This document shows, one piece after another, positions 33,301 to 40,148 of a stretch of DNA of 64,000 nt. Below the pieces are notes generated by a model, which was not told the origin of the DNA, did no database searches, and saw only the letters and a program-made list of their open reading frames with translations. Numbering within the stretch: the stretch's first letter is position 1; each line of letters starts with the position of its first letter. The translations under genes and the position numbers were made by a program. Origin of the DNA: Cinnamomum chago (Eukaryota; Streptophyta; Magnoliopsida; Laurales; Lauraceae); the NCBI GenBank assembly GCA_038049695.1, contig CP142451.1, forward strand, positions 69,642,001 to 69,706,000, given 5' to 3'.

Positions 33301-35491
33301 TGAAATCCCTCCCATCCTCATCCTCATGCGGGTCCCCAGGTGGGCCCCACCACACACTTGAGCTTACCTTATCCTAAGCTTGAGCTTAGGAGAGCTGACC
33401 CCTATATATATAATATATATATATATATAAGTATCAAACTTTGATTCCAACAAAAAATAAATAATAGAAAGACTAAAGTAGGCTCCCAAATGCAGGCATT
33501 CTTGACAGCTTCTCAAGCTAGCCATCCAAATAAACTGGGCACCCTGCCTTACAATTCTCACCTATAACCCCAAGAGTCGTTTGTACACAAGCCGCAAAAG
33601 AGGAAAGGTACAAGCCACGGAAGAGGAAACATTTCCTCTTCCACGGCACCACTTTCCAAACAGGGATGGTAGGATTTCCAGATCCCCTCTAGCGTAGCCT
33701 AAAAAAGTGTTTTCCTCCCTCGAATCAGCATGCGAACAACAACGAAGAAGGACCCGGTAGTCCCACCATTTCCACGGAAGAGGGTGTAGCACAAATGCCT
33801 CCTTTATGAAATTCACCTCTTTATTGCCTATTGTCGACTGAAACTAACATTTTTCATGTCTTTTTTGATGCAGCAGCGCGATCATATCGTTGGAACAAGA
33901 CTCATGGTCCACATGTGGGACCCAAGGAAGCTTAGAGAATTTTTATTTTTTTTAATTAATTATTATTAGCCTCTAGTTTATTTAATGAGTTGTATTAGAG
34001 TAGTTTCCAATATTATTAGTTTCCTAGTTTGATTAGGTAACTTAGGGGCTAAGTTTTGTTTTCCCTATATATTGCATTGTAGTGATGGAACTTTTAGAGT
34101 TTCAAGTTTAATAGAAATTCCTTTGGGATTTATCGTTGGAGAGACATCTTCATCGTGATTGTTTCTGTGAAAATTACCATTGTATGGCGGCACTTGTGAC
34201 ACAAGCCCTAATCCTAGGGCCTGCATCAATTTTCTAGTAGGGTTCTCCTTATATAGGAGATAACTTTTTTTTTTATGGTAACATGACTCAAACCCACAAC
34301 CTCATGATTGCAACAATAAGCACCTCCCAACTGTACTAAAAGCTCTTGTAAAAAATTAAAAAGAGGTCATATGATACTGTTGGCCAGTTACATCTTCAAT
34401 TCTCGAGTAAATACAAGCTCAAAACATTCACTTCTAATCTAACCAGAAAACAAATATCATAACAGCCTAACAAAATATAAAATTCATAATAACTGAAAAT
34501 AATAAAGAAAAAGGTTATGACAAAATAGATTCACCACCATGATTGACTTAAAAATAAATTAGTCACTAAAAGAGTTATACAAGACCATGGGAGTCCTGAA
34601 TTGAATTGAATGTTATGGAGTAGAGAACAAAAAAAAGGTAGAGGTAACAAACCAACTCTAGGACAATATTTTACTCAACATTTACAAAGCACTTGTTCCC
34701 AATAAAGCATGTTTGGCTTACAGTCTGAGGCAGTTATCAAGAATCATAAACCACCATTTTCCAATTCAAGTGAAAAACTGTTTCAAAAATAACTCATCCA
34801 GGACAGAACAAGATCTTACTTTGGCAATTACAAGATCCTCAAATGTAAGCTTTTGATCATTCCGATTCTGTGTAACCAAATCAAACAACCTTGCACCAAG
34901 AGGCCCACGAATTCCAAAATATGCCTGCATATAATCCAATCCACGCATAACACATTAATCAGATCATATAAACCCATAAAAGCCAAAGAAGGCAATGTAG
35001 CATGTGGGCGCACCAATGCTGCTTGAGTCAGACCCACCACCAGCAATCAGATATCGGAAGTGTTAGATCAATTGGGCCCACATTAAAAAAACCTCCTGAT
35101 GCAACAAGTGACCTACCAGGCAATCCAATCCAGACTTAATAATAAGGTGGGCCCCACAAAGGTTAAAATCAATTTTCTCATCAAGGATTTGATTTGGGGA
35201 ATAGAAGAAAGGAGAAAGATGGGAAGATTCAGACCTGGAAAACGGAAGGGGAGATGTATTGGGCTTTTTGTGGGGACTGAGCAGCGAGAGAGAGGAAAAG
35301 GCGCTTGAGATCGTCAATCTCCGTTTGGCTAAATGATCTGAAAAAAATAATTTAAGATAGGATCATGAAAGATAATAGAAAATTTTAAGGATATGGAATT
35401 GAATTGGGGAAAAGAGAGGGGAGTTGAATTACCTGGTTGCAGAAACGAAACGAGGATCGGAGGAAAGCGACTGGGACTGGGCGTTGCCCAT
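4676..35491 (-). CDS. TLDc-domain protein, N-myristoylation signal, degenerate EF-hand (3' end off window)
   Basis: Host gene, seven coding exons on the minus strand: 35433-35491, 35235-35337, 34820-34924, 30504-30589, 14713-14954, 5857-6046, 4676-4859. All junctions have GT donors and AG acceptors, and the phases join without error into 323 codons. The protein starts MGNAQS, a match to the N-myristoylation consensus (Gly2, Ser6), so membrane anchoring is likely. Residues 109-120 form a loop resembling an EF-hand with the usual Gly replaced by Asp, so calcium binding is doubtful. From about residue 235 a TLDc domain begins (ELEEW, LSFNTF, then GPTILIIKDKEGYIYGGYAS and DFYGNLKSFLF). TLDc proteins are linked to oxidative-stress resistance and, in animals, V-ATPase binding; the plant role is not established here. 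From memory the layout matches Arabidopsis At5g39590-like proteins. The rest of TLDc and the stop lie left of base 1. The introns are 95, 310, 4230, 15549, 8666, 997 and more than 4675 bases, filled with transposons. Confidence 0.9.
5088..5568. repeat. Two-copy tandem duplication (~240 bases each) with G tract
   Basis: Copies begin near 5088 and 5330. Both contain TATTCACATTGATACTTA, GCTGGTCCCAACCAGGATT, a G run, CAGCCAGC-TAAAATTGTAT, TTTCTCTCCATGGATTATTG and CCAAAACCACTG. The first copy has a run of about 22 G (5149-5170) where the second has 7. It lies inside intron 6 and the copies have diverged noticeably. Confidence 0.8.
5857..6046 (-). CDS. TLDc gene exon 6 (TLDc domain start)
   Basis: Encodes RPGSQLPHLLYPEDLSPNLL, then KEYAWHIGGALSQHELEEW and LLYHSALNGLSFNTFIGNI, the first strand and helix of TLDc. 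The acceptor is TGCAG and the donor GTGAGT. The split Ser codon TC|A joins exon 7. Confidence 0.92.
6334..6390. repeat. (GA)n microsatellite
   Basis: Long GA run directly abutting the first copy of the 153-base duplication. Confidence 0.95.
6391..6730. repeat. Recent 153-base direct duplication
   Basis: 6391-6543 and 6578-6730 are nearly identical (two differences by eye), separated by 34 bases ending in TTAGGGA. Each starts GGGAGATTCACAACATAGC and ends ATATATCGAT. No open frame or terminal repeats, so it looks like a segmental duplication in intron 5. Confidence 0.85.
7021..7909 (-). mobile_element. 5'-truncated L1-type LINE
   Basis: The minus-strand copy ends in an A tail (T run from 7021). 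Direct repeats GAAAATTTCAGAACAT (7005-7020) and GAAAATCTCAGAACATT (around 7910-7926) differ at one base. Only the 3' end of the element is present, covering the C-terminal zinc-binding region and a short 3' UTR. Confidence 0.85.
7183..7890 (-). pseudogene. LINE ORF2 C-terminal zinc-binding (zf-RVT) fragment
   Basis: An open frame of 235 residues shows the plant L1 zf-RVT pattern: LWKIKAPPRVIAFTWLAL, then RRRHITLVNACLLCLADEES, VDHLLLHCKQSKALW and a C-terminal WTIWKERNRR segment. The reverse transcriptase and endonuclease are absent because of 5' truncation on insertion. It is open from the truncation point to the normal stop, so the insertion is fairly young. Not a functional gene. Confidence 0.88.
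7927..8371. other. Intron 5 sequence, possible LTR-like segment
   Basis: It contains degenerate repeats of the type CTATGAAGCATAATCA and a TATA-like CTATAAATAAGCC at 8182-8194. It is cut at 8371 by the copia element and resumes at 12615. It could be part of an older LTR, but no TG...CA pair was identified. Confidence 0.3.
8372..8601 (-). repeat. 3' LTR of the 8.4-12.6 kb copia element
   Basis: 230 bases, TGTCATAGAATGC to TCTTTAACA in plus-strand reading. Preceded by CGGGG and followed by the polypurine tract complement CCCCACTC. Confidence 0.93.
12379..12609 (-). repeat. 5' LTR of the 8.4-12.6 kb copia element
   Basis: 231 bases, TGTCACAGAATGC to TCTTTAACA. Adjacent to the Met-tRNA primer site on the left and to CGGGG on the right. 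Confidence 0.93.
12615..14254. other. Intron 5 sequence, no gene recognised
   Basis: AT-rich, low-complexity A and T runs. No protein similarity, terminal repeats or RNA gene seen. Confidence 0.6.
14255..14425 (-). repeat. Degenerate tRNA-like retroposon fragments
   Basis: Two T-rich runs, each followed by a segment like AACCCACAACCTTGTGGTTGC or AACACGAACTCGCAATCTG. Both resemble the complement of the box B region of the SINE-like copy at 34262-34350. Decayed; boundaries not clear. Confidence 0.35.
14713..14954 (-). CDS. TLDc gene exon 5
   Basis: Encodes SDLEAVITSILDSIF through NAATFSKDAEG and MSFGDFKSWCSLLPSVRKFLG to MMMPPGP. The acceptor CAG precedes 14954 and the donor GTTTTT starts at 14712. 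It carries the second EF-hand-like half-site and leads into the linker before TLDc. Phase 1 at its end joins GG of exon 6 to make Gly. Confidence 0.9.
14955..16244. other. Start of intron 4, no gene recognised
   Basis: AT-rich with a short (TA)n run near 15751-15762. No coding similarity on either strand. Confidence 0.6.
16421..17389. mobile_element. Fold-back MULE with ~445-base inverted arms and 9-base target duplication
   Basis: TTTGGCTAT at 16412-16420 and again at 17390-17398 gives the 9-base duplication of Mutator-like elements. The ends are GAGAGTGGCTACCTACACAC and, as complement of the right end, GAGAGCTGCTACCTGCACAC. The arms (about 16421-16865 and 16945-17389) are near-perfect inverted copies, made of pyrimidine-rich CCCTCTCC sequence and then a GC-rich core. 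The core carries three copies of GTTCGGCCCTGTAACGCC or its complement. The apparent open frames are shadows of the CCTCTC repeat. Non-autonomous, inserted in LTR B. Confidence 0.88.
20092..20575 (-). mobile_element. Cassandra-type TRIM solo LTR with 5S rRNA-like segment
   Basis: TGTCACAGCCCC to GGGGTCTCACA, flanked by TGTAT at 20087-20091 and 20576-20580. On the minus strand it starts TGTGAGACCCC and contains the Cassandra-like CCAAGTCCCACATTG stretch. It also holds a segment matching the 3' half of plant 5S rRNA (AGTTAAGCGTGCTTGG, then GAGTAGTACCGAGATGGGTG and GGGAAGTCC). Cassandra elements are non-coding LTR elements known for 5S promoters in their LTRs. A single LTR means internal recombination has removed the rest. 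Nested in LTR B. Confidence 0.9.
20150..20214 (-). other. 5S rRNA-derived segment within the Cassandra LTR
   Basis: About 65 bases resembling the second half of 5S rRNA, including the box C region. It is too short and altered to be a 5S gene. Confidence 0.8.
20920..21300 (-). mobile_element. RTE-type LINE 3' end with (ATC)n tail
   Basis: The left edge is an ATC-rich stretch (CATCATCATCACC), the usual RTE tail in reverse. It is followed by CTTATCCCAACTATG, CATATCCAAACCATCTCAAA and CATCTCAACATCTCATCT, all typical of the reverse complement of plant RTE 3' ends. It may be the tail of the LINE piece at 24553-26290, separated by later insertions. Confidence 0.65.
21301..22281. other. Intron 4 sequence, G-rich stretch, no gene recognised
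   Basis: 21700-22110 is G-rich with repeated GATCTA and GGTTGG words. No coding match on either strand. It lies between LINE tail sequence and the small LTR element. Confidence 0.5.
22287..24250 (+). mobile_element. Small non-autonomous LTR element with gag-like remnant, target duplication AAAGC
   Basis: LTRs 22287-22741 and 23795-24250 (455 and 456 bases, about 6-7 percent different by eye). The primer site TTTGGTATCAGAGA lies at 22742 and the polypurine tract AAGAGGGGGAGTA ends at 23794. AAAGC flanks both ends (22282-22286 and 24251-24255). The internal region is only 1053 bases. It holds a short frame with MMGDARDGEL and LQRQVEILTIRL, gag-like for Ty3-gypsy, and an Asp-rich frame at 23023-23556. 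No protease, reverse transcriptase or integrase. Structurally complete at its ends but dependent on another element; broken, with at least two breaks if compared with a single gag frame. Confidence 0.88.
23023..23556 (+). pseudogene. Acidic gag-like frame of the small LTR element
   Basis: 177 residues, very rich in Asp and Tyr (DDDYQEDIDD, IPIFDVYQDEDVND). Acidic C-terminal stretches of this type occur in some gypsy gag proteins. No zinc knuckle seen. Function cannot be assigned. Confidence 0.45.
24553..26290 (-). pseudogene. RTE-type LINE reverse transcriptase remnant
   Basis: Minus-strand pieces in order: a segment like SDAESKVYDYVYNKSGTTEG near 26200, the NLHMLFIDLEKVHN stretch near 25440 (palm entry), the catalytic FADD block PWCMLFADDIMLM near 25170, and KWLKWRLSSRVLCGWRIP with LKGKYYRTTIRLTMIYGAEC at 24780-24910. 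All are typical of plant RTE LINEs. The pieces fall in different frames with stops between them, so it is dead. It lies in intron 4. Confidence 0.75.
26291..27724. other. Intron 4 sequence with CGTGCAC-type repeats, possible DNA transposon
   Basis: 27050-27215 contains five to six spaced copies of TGCACGNGGTTTCACAGC-like units and their variants. 27240-27560 is purine-rich (GGAGAAGAG). Flanks carry GTTGAG near 26974 and its complement CTCAAC near 27568. This resembles subterminal repeats of a MULE or CACTA relative, but no target duplication was confirmed. Confidence 0.35.
27725..30269 (+). mobile_element. Solo LTR C (TGTAAGATCCC family), target duplication TTAAC
   Basis: TGTAAGATCCC at the start and GACGTGACA at the end, with TTAAC on both sides (27720-27724 and 30270-30274). 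2545 bases with no coding region. Between 28640 and 28890 it carries repeated palindromic words (AACGTTCGAACGT and variants), often in pairs separated by six to seven bases. A 5' part-like TATA and start region is not obvious. It sits in intron 4, 234 bases from exon 4. Solo LTRs arise by recombination between the two LTRs of a full element. Confidence 0.88.
28640..28890. repeat. Palindromic AACGTTCGAACGTT cluster in LTR C
   Basis: At least eight half or full copies of AACGTTCGAACG-like words in both orientations. They are arranged as motif, short spacer (GCCATT, GCCTCAT, GCCACAT), motif, with the pairs about 50-60 bases apart. Confidence 0.85.
30504..30589 (-). CDS. TLDc gene exon 4 (EF-hand-like loop)
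   Basis: 86 bases encoding GIYEKGARDEIEEFIF and the loop DATGDDTVG. The acceptor is TAG and the donor GTAACA. It is isolated between a 15.5 kb and a 4.2 kb intron and lies 234 bases from the edge of solo LTR C, so it would be easy to miss. The split Arg codon AG|G joins exon 5 exactly. Confidence 0.85.
30697..31181. mobile_element. Candidate MITE with internal three-copy repeat and poly-G
   Basis: Left end CCTAAAAACGCCCC and, as complement of the right end, CTAAAAAACGTCCC form a weak inverted pair in a TATATA context. The interior has three ~100-120 base copies of GAAAAGACTAGATT with a downstream CGGAAAAGGGGCATTTTT-like part. The copies are separated by A runs and G runs, the longest at 31046-31072. 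Boundaries are approximate. Confidence 0.45.
31190..31372 (-). mobile_element. tRNA-type SINE candidate
   Basis: The minus strand has a box A-like GGGTGGCTGGCATAAGG (around 31337-31353) and a box B-like GTGTTCGAATCCCGC (31298-31312), at tRNA-like spacing. No convincing target duplication or long tail. Confidence 0.45.
31382..32079. other. Intron 3 sequence, nothing recognised
   Basis: AT-rich and T-rich, no coding match in either direction. Confidence 0.6.
32080..32870 (-). pseudogene. RTE-type LINE endonuclease remnant
   Basis: Minus-strand translation gives pieces such as KKIVVVKRNSNWVMMVMSVF, the FSVYAP motif, KFWDRLDRLVQDRPSGTSII and IGGYFHGHEGYKGDGY, which follow the APE-type endonuclease of plant RTE LINEs. 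The upstream end has GVRTTPSFAKLQ. Stops and frame changes are present. It cannot be the 5' half of the 24.5-26.3 kb LINE because exon 4 of the TLDc gene lies between them. Confidence 0.75.
32902..33402. mobile_element. Inverted-repeat element (MITE-like) with long terminal arms
   Basis: Left GGGGCCAACTCTCCTAAGC and the complement of the right end GGGGTCAGCTCTCCTAAGC continue as near-identical arms through AAGCTCAAGCTTAGGATAA and GTGTGTGGTGGGGCCCAC. They continue more loosely through GGATCCTCCC and CTGCAAAA-ATCAA, up to about 170 bases. Flanks are TATATA, so the target duplication size is not readable. Non-coding. Confidence 0.8.
33403..33865. other. Intron 3 sequence, nothing recognised
   Basis: A short TA-rich run at 33404-33430, then unique-looking sequence without coding similarity. 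Confidence 0.55.
33866..34228 (+). mobile_element. Solo LTR of the left-edge LTR family
   Basis: TGATGCAGCAGCG to GGCCTGCATCA, 363 bases. It matches the left-edge LTR (1129-2280, opposite strand) through CACATGTGGGACCCAAG, GTTTCCTAGTTTGATTAGG, TATTGCATTGTAG and GGGATTTATC-TTGGAGAG. No primer site follows, so it is a solo LTR. The flanks (TTTTT and ATTTT) give no clean target duplication. It lies in intron 3. Confidence 0.75.
34262..34350 (-). mobile_element. Short tRNA-like SINE
   Basis: The minus strand reads a box A-like TAGTACAGTTGGGAGGTG, then a box B-like GTGGGTTTGAGTC and an A run (T run at 34267-34277). Short and without a clear duplication. Confidence 0.45.
34820..34924 (-). CDS. TLDc gene exon 3
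   Basis: Exactly 35 codons (AYFGIRGPLGARLF to LTFEDLVIAK) between a CAG acceptor and a GTAAGA donor. Phase 0 at both ends. The text continues the EF-hand-like N-terminal half of the protein. Confidence 0.88.
35235..35337 (-). CDS. TLDc gene exon 2
   Basis: The acceptor is a pyrimidine-rich stretch ending CAG just before 35337, and the donor GTCTGA starts at 35234. It encodes SFSQTEIDDLKRLF onward to YISPSVFQ, a helical N-terminal segment typical of plant TLDc proteins. The exon ends on a codon boundary. Confidence 0.88.
35433..35491 (-). CDS. TLDc gene exon 1 (start codon, MGNAQS)
   Basis: ATG at 35491-35489 on the minus strand. An upstream in-frame ATG exists in the same open frame, but this one gives a myristoylation signal directly followed by the family-like stretch DPRFVSAT. 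The donor GT follows at 35432. The last codon (Arg) is split AG|A with exon 2. Confidence 0.88.
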
Positions 35492-35778
35492 GGCCTCCGT
35501 CGAAAGAGCCGGCGATCGACAAAGAGACGAGAGAGAGAGAGAAAGAGAACCCTTGTTTTTCGTTTCAGAGATGATTGAATTTGAGTGATTTGTTTCAGTA
35601 CGAATTAAAATGGGACAGGTCTCGTAGCGGTTGACCGGCCCGGAAGCGTAGCTTTGTAAATAAGCACCTTTTACAGCGACTATAACTTCTTCTTTTTGTT
35701 TTCTCAGAGTAAAATGACATATTGATCCATTTATGCATAATCTCAAAAGATTTATTTTCTTTAAATCTTGTAATATTA
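35492..35778 (-). promoter_or_regulatory. 5' UTR and promoter-proximal region of the TLDc gene
   Basis: Immediately upstream of the ATG on the minus strand is a CT-rich leader (TTCTCTTTCTCTCTCTC) typical of plant 5' UTRs, preceded by GC-richer sequence. No clear TATA box. A Helitron-like array begins about 290 bases upstream of the start codon. Confidence 0.5.
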
Positions 35779-38700
35779 TCTATATCTCTATTGGTATATG
35801 GTTGCCTTCTGTTGACCACCGCCTCAAAACTAAAAATACTAAAATTAGATAATACATCAAAACCGCTGTAAAAATCTCAATCTCCTCTCTCTCCACTCTC
35901 CTCTCTCATCTCTCTAAACTAACTGACCCCATAAGTTCCTTAAAAAAAAAAACTCAAATTTTGTATGTGTTAGCAAGCTGGGTCTAACTACAAACCTGTG
36001 ATGAATTAGAGACCCAAGTCTGATATTAGGCTCAGTAATTTATATTTTGAAATTCTTTATTTGATATATTTTTCATTTGAAAGAAAAAACACATTTTATC
36101 AAGCTATCTTCAAACATAATATTCACTGGGGAAAAATAAAAAATAAATAACAGAACTATCTTTGAATATGGACCGGGGCATGGAGTAAAAAAACTTCAAC
36201 TGCAGATAGGGGTTTAGGTAGATAATTCCGCATGATCTTTTTTTTTTTAATGATATAAGTGATGTTATAAAGCCTTTTAATTTTGGTATGTAACTCATTG
36301 ACACTATTATCCAAGTATAATTTATATGTTTGTCGTACCTTTATAAGTATGAATCTCTAGCATTGGGTCCCTATATAGCACGGGATTTCATAAGTATAAT
36401 GACTTGATAAGAGAGAAATAAATAAATAACACATCGCAGAAAATGTACATAAAAAAATATAATGACCATATCCCAAAAACAAAAGAAAAAAAATAAAAGG
36501 AGAAAACAAATTAGGTCAAACAAAAAATAATAATATATATTGGAAAATATTGACAAAATGAACCTTAATGTTGAATTATATGTTAGCATCACCAAAGACA
36601 AACAACCAGCCTAAATATAGTTAAAAAAGGCTACAACCAAAATGAAATAATTATTGTTCATAAACTAAAAATGACATATAATTTAATGCCTTTCCAAATT
36701 ACACAACTTAAGGAATTGGGTATTGGGTCTAACTCCAAGCCTGTGATGAATAAGAGACCGAAGCCTGATATTAAGCCCAGGAATTTATATTTTGAAATTC
36801 TTTATTTAATATATTTTAACTTTGAAAGTAAAAAAACATTTTATTGAGCTATCTTCAAATGGGAGCTTCGCTCAGGAAAAATTAAAAAAAAAAAAAAACT
36901 ATCTTCGCATATGGATCGGGACCTGGAGTAAAAAAATTTCATTTGCAGCTAGGAGTTTCGGTAGATAATTCCGCGTTATCTTTTTTTTTAATGATATAAG
37001 TGATGTTATAAAGCCTTTTAATTTTGGTATGTAACTCATTAACAATATTATCCGAGTATAATTTATACGTTAGTCGTACCTTGTAAGTACGAATCTTTAG
37101 CATTAGGTCACTGTTATAGCAAGGGTTTTCATAAGTATAATGACTCGATAAAAGAAAGAGAAATAAAAAAAAATATCGAAAATGAACTTAAAAAAAATGA
37201 CCATATCTAAAAAGTAAAAGAAATAAAATAAAAGGAGAAAAACAAACTTAGGTCAAACGAAAAATAATAATAAAAAAAAAGATATATTACACAATATTGA
37301 CAAAATGAACCTTAATGTTGAATTATATGTTAGCATCACCAAAGACAAACAACCAGCCTAAATATAGTAAAAAAAAAAAGCAACAACCAAAATGAAATAT
37401 TTATTGTTCATAAACTAAAAATAACATAGGAATTAATGCCTTTCCAAATTAAACAACTTAAGAAATTTGGTACTGGGTCTAACTGCAAGCCTGTGATGAA
37501 TTAGAGACCCAAGCCTAATATTAGGCCCATTAATTTATATTTTGAAATTCTTTATTAATATATTTAAACTTTGAAATTAAAACAAATTTTATTGAGCCAT
37601 CTTCAAACGGGAGCTTCATGCGGGAAAGTTAAAAAAAAAATAACAGAACTATCTTCGTATATGGACCGGGGCCTAGAGTAAAAAAATTTCAACTACAGCT
37701 AGGGGTTTAGGTAGATAATTTTGTGTGATCTTTTTTTTAATGATATAAGTGATGTTGTAAAGCCTTTTAATTTTGGTATGTAACTCATTGACAATATTAT
37801 CCGAATATAATTTATATGTTTGCCGTACCTTTCTAAGTACGAATCTCTAGCATTGGGTCCCTGTATAGCACGGGGATTCATAAGTATACTGACTCGATAA
37901 AAAAGATGAGAAAAAAAACAAAAAAAAACTAACATAACCAAAATGAACATAATAAAAATTATTATGCCCATATCCAAAAAAGAAAAGAAATAAAATAAAA
38001 GGAGAAAAACCCAACTTAGGTAAAAAAAAATTAATAATAAAAAAATGTATATTACACAATCTATATCTCTATTGGAATGTGCTTTGCCTTCGGTTAATCA
38101 CAGTCCTCCAAACTACAAATCCTAATTTTGGAAAATACATCAAAACAAGTGTCAAAATCTCCATCCATGCCAAGTCTCCTCTCTCTCCACTCTTCACTCC
38201 CTCTCTCTCCACTGTCCTCTCTCTAAACTAACTGACCCGCATAACTTTGTCAAAAAAAAAAAAAAAAACCTACTTCCCACTTCGTAATTGCTCTCCTATC
38301 TACTACTCCAAATGTAGAGAATATTAAAAAAAATTCGAGTGACAGCTGAAGAGGAGAAGGAGAGAGATATAGAAGAGAGAAGAAAACATAAGGAGATCCC
38401 ATCATTTCCAATCAGCGATTCTGTTTTGATGTCATGTTAGTATCTCTCTCTCTCTCAACTTCATTTTTCTTTCATTTATCCCGATTGTGTTTCATGATCT
38501 GCTGCAACGTTGTTACTTAGATGAATTTCTTCTATCATTTAATGATTTGGGTCGCCTTCACAAATGCATAGTAATCCACATCAAGAGGTCTCTAGCATAG
38601 ATTGTGTTTCCGAACCTCTAGCATTGGGTCCCTGTATAGCACGGGGATAAGTATAATGACTTGATAAAAAAAAGATAAATAAATAAATAAATAAAAGAAT

Positions 38701-39042
38701 CATCACTGAAAATGAACAAAAAAAATATATTTAATGACCATATCCAAAAAAACAAAAGAAATAAATAAAAGGAGAAAAACCCAACTTAGGTCAAACAAAA
38801 ATAAAATAAAAAATATATATATTACACAATATTGACAAAATAAACCTTAATGGCAATACATGTAGCTGAAACACACTTTGAAAAAAAAAGGACAATGATA
38901 TAAAATAACTAAAAATGGTTTGAAAATTTTTAAAAAGGAGGACTCACAAGTTTACTAATTAATAAATTTATTCAAAATAATTTGTATTAGTCTGTGCATT
39001 TGGTGGTTCTGTTGGTCTGTGCATAGCATGGGGTTTTGCTAG
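35779..39042 (+). mobile_element. Tandem Helitron-like array
   Basis: Two Helitron-like 5' ends, TCTATATCTCTATTGG, at 35779 and 38060, each preceded by A. About 210 bases after each start are related (CTCCTCTCTCTCCACT, CTCTCTAAACTAACTGACCC). A 3' end at 39022-39042 reads CTGTGCATAGCATGGGG, TTTTG, then CTAG followed by T. Four more hairpin-like copies (CCCTGTATAGCACGGGG and variants) occur near 36370, 37110, 37860 and 38630. Between them a ~750-base unit repeats three times from about 35966, 36717 and 37467. Helitrons insert between A and T and end in a hairpin plus CTRR. No RepHel gene is seen, so it is non-autonomous. Confidence 0.55.
35966..38059. repeat. ~750-base tandem repeat, nearly three copies
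   Basis: Copies start with GGGTCTAACT-CAA and CCTGTGATGAAT near 35966, 36717 and 37467. Shared blocks include ATTTATATTTTGAAATTCTTTA, TGATATAAGTGATGTT, AAGCCTTTTAATTTTGGTATG and TAGCATTGGGTC. The third copy is cut by the second Helitron-like 5' end at 38060. Confidence 0.85.
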
Positions 39043-40148
39043 TAATTACTATAGTATAGTTAGTGGAAGAGAGTAATCCAATATAAATCTACTTTTATCA
39101 ATACGGGGCCCATTTCATTAAATCTTGATCAATCACAATGACAATCAATACTTGTACTTATAATTGGTTATAATTGACTCAATCTAGTCACAACCTGCTA
39201 TTAGATTGATGCGAGTTTCAAATACATAATTAGGCTTCATGTGCATGAGAGAATTTGAGAGAGCCTATGGGCACTTGGGATAAAATAATGGTATTTTTAT
39301 AAACGAAATGACATACTTATCCTTGTTTAATGAATTTAAGGGCAAAGTTGCCATTTTTTTTTAATAAAAACTCAATATAAATTTTTTTAGTGGTTGCCTT
39401 TTCTAGTTATGACTAGTGGTTTTGAGGACATGAGAGATATTAAAATGAAAAATCATGGAGGTATATGCAAATAATGAAACCACAGGGGCCTATTTACAAA
39501 TTCTATAAACCCTAGGGGGTATATATAATTTTTTTTTTTAATTTAATGTGGAGATTGGGTTCTTTTCCTCTTGAATGGGGGCCCTAGCGTTAAAGTGCAT
39601 GCAGTGCTCGAATTAAGTTTCATGTAAATTAAATGATTATTAAAAATTAATATTTAAATTAAAAAAAATTATGAAAAGATCATTCAATTGATTGGAGTCT
39701 CTCTTATTAGGGATCATTTAAAAAAAAACCTTATTAGATTTTTTTCCTTCTTGACAATATCATTCGGGCTCATTTTAAAGCATTTTCCCTCTTCTTCTTA
39801 CCCACAAAGAGAAACTCATCGTCTTCTCTAATCCCTCCTTTTTTGTTCCTTGCAACTCAAAATCTCTCTCATCTTCATTTTTTTGTTTCCCATTTTCATT
39901 TCAAATGCTACAGAGCAAACACATTATCGCTCTTAAGGTCATAATAAAAAAGCAGTTGGAAAAGTACCTTTTACACCAGTACTAATAAAGATCCAAAGTG
40001 TTCTCACAAGGTTGGAGAACTTACTGTTGAATTTGAAATAACCTACAAGGCTTATTGAAATAGATTGTTAGTATGCATTTTGTTATTTATGATAAAAGAG
40101 GTTCGTCCGTTCCTCTATTTCTCGTCCACTGCATGGGTTGGGCCTAAC
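39043..40148. other. Intergenic sequence, nothing recognised
   Basis: AT-rich with poly-T and poly-A runs. No coding match, RNA gene or terminal repeats. Confidence 0.6.

Noticed and set aside
35595-35819. Minus-strand frame upstream of the TLDc start
   Set aside because: No domain or homology, and it overlaps the presumed promoter and the start of the Helitron-like array.
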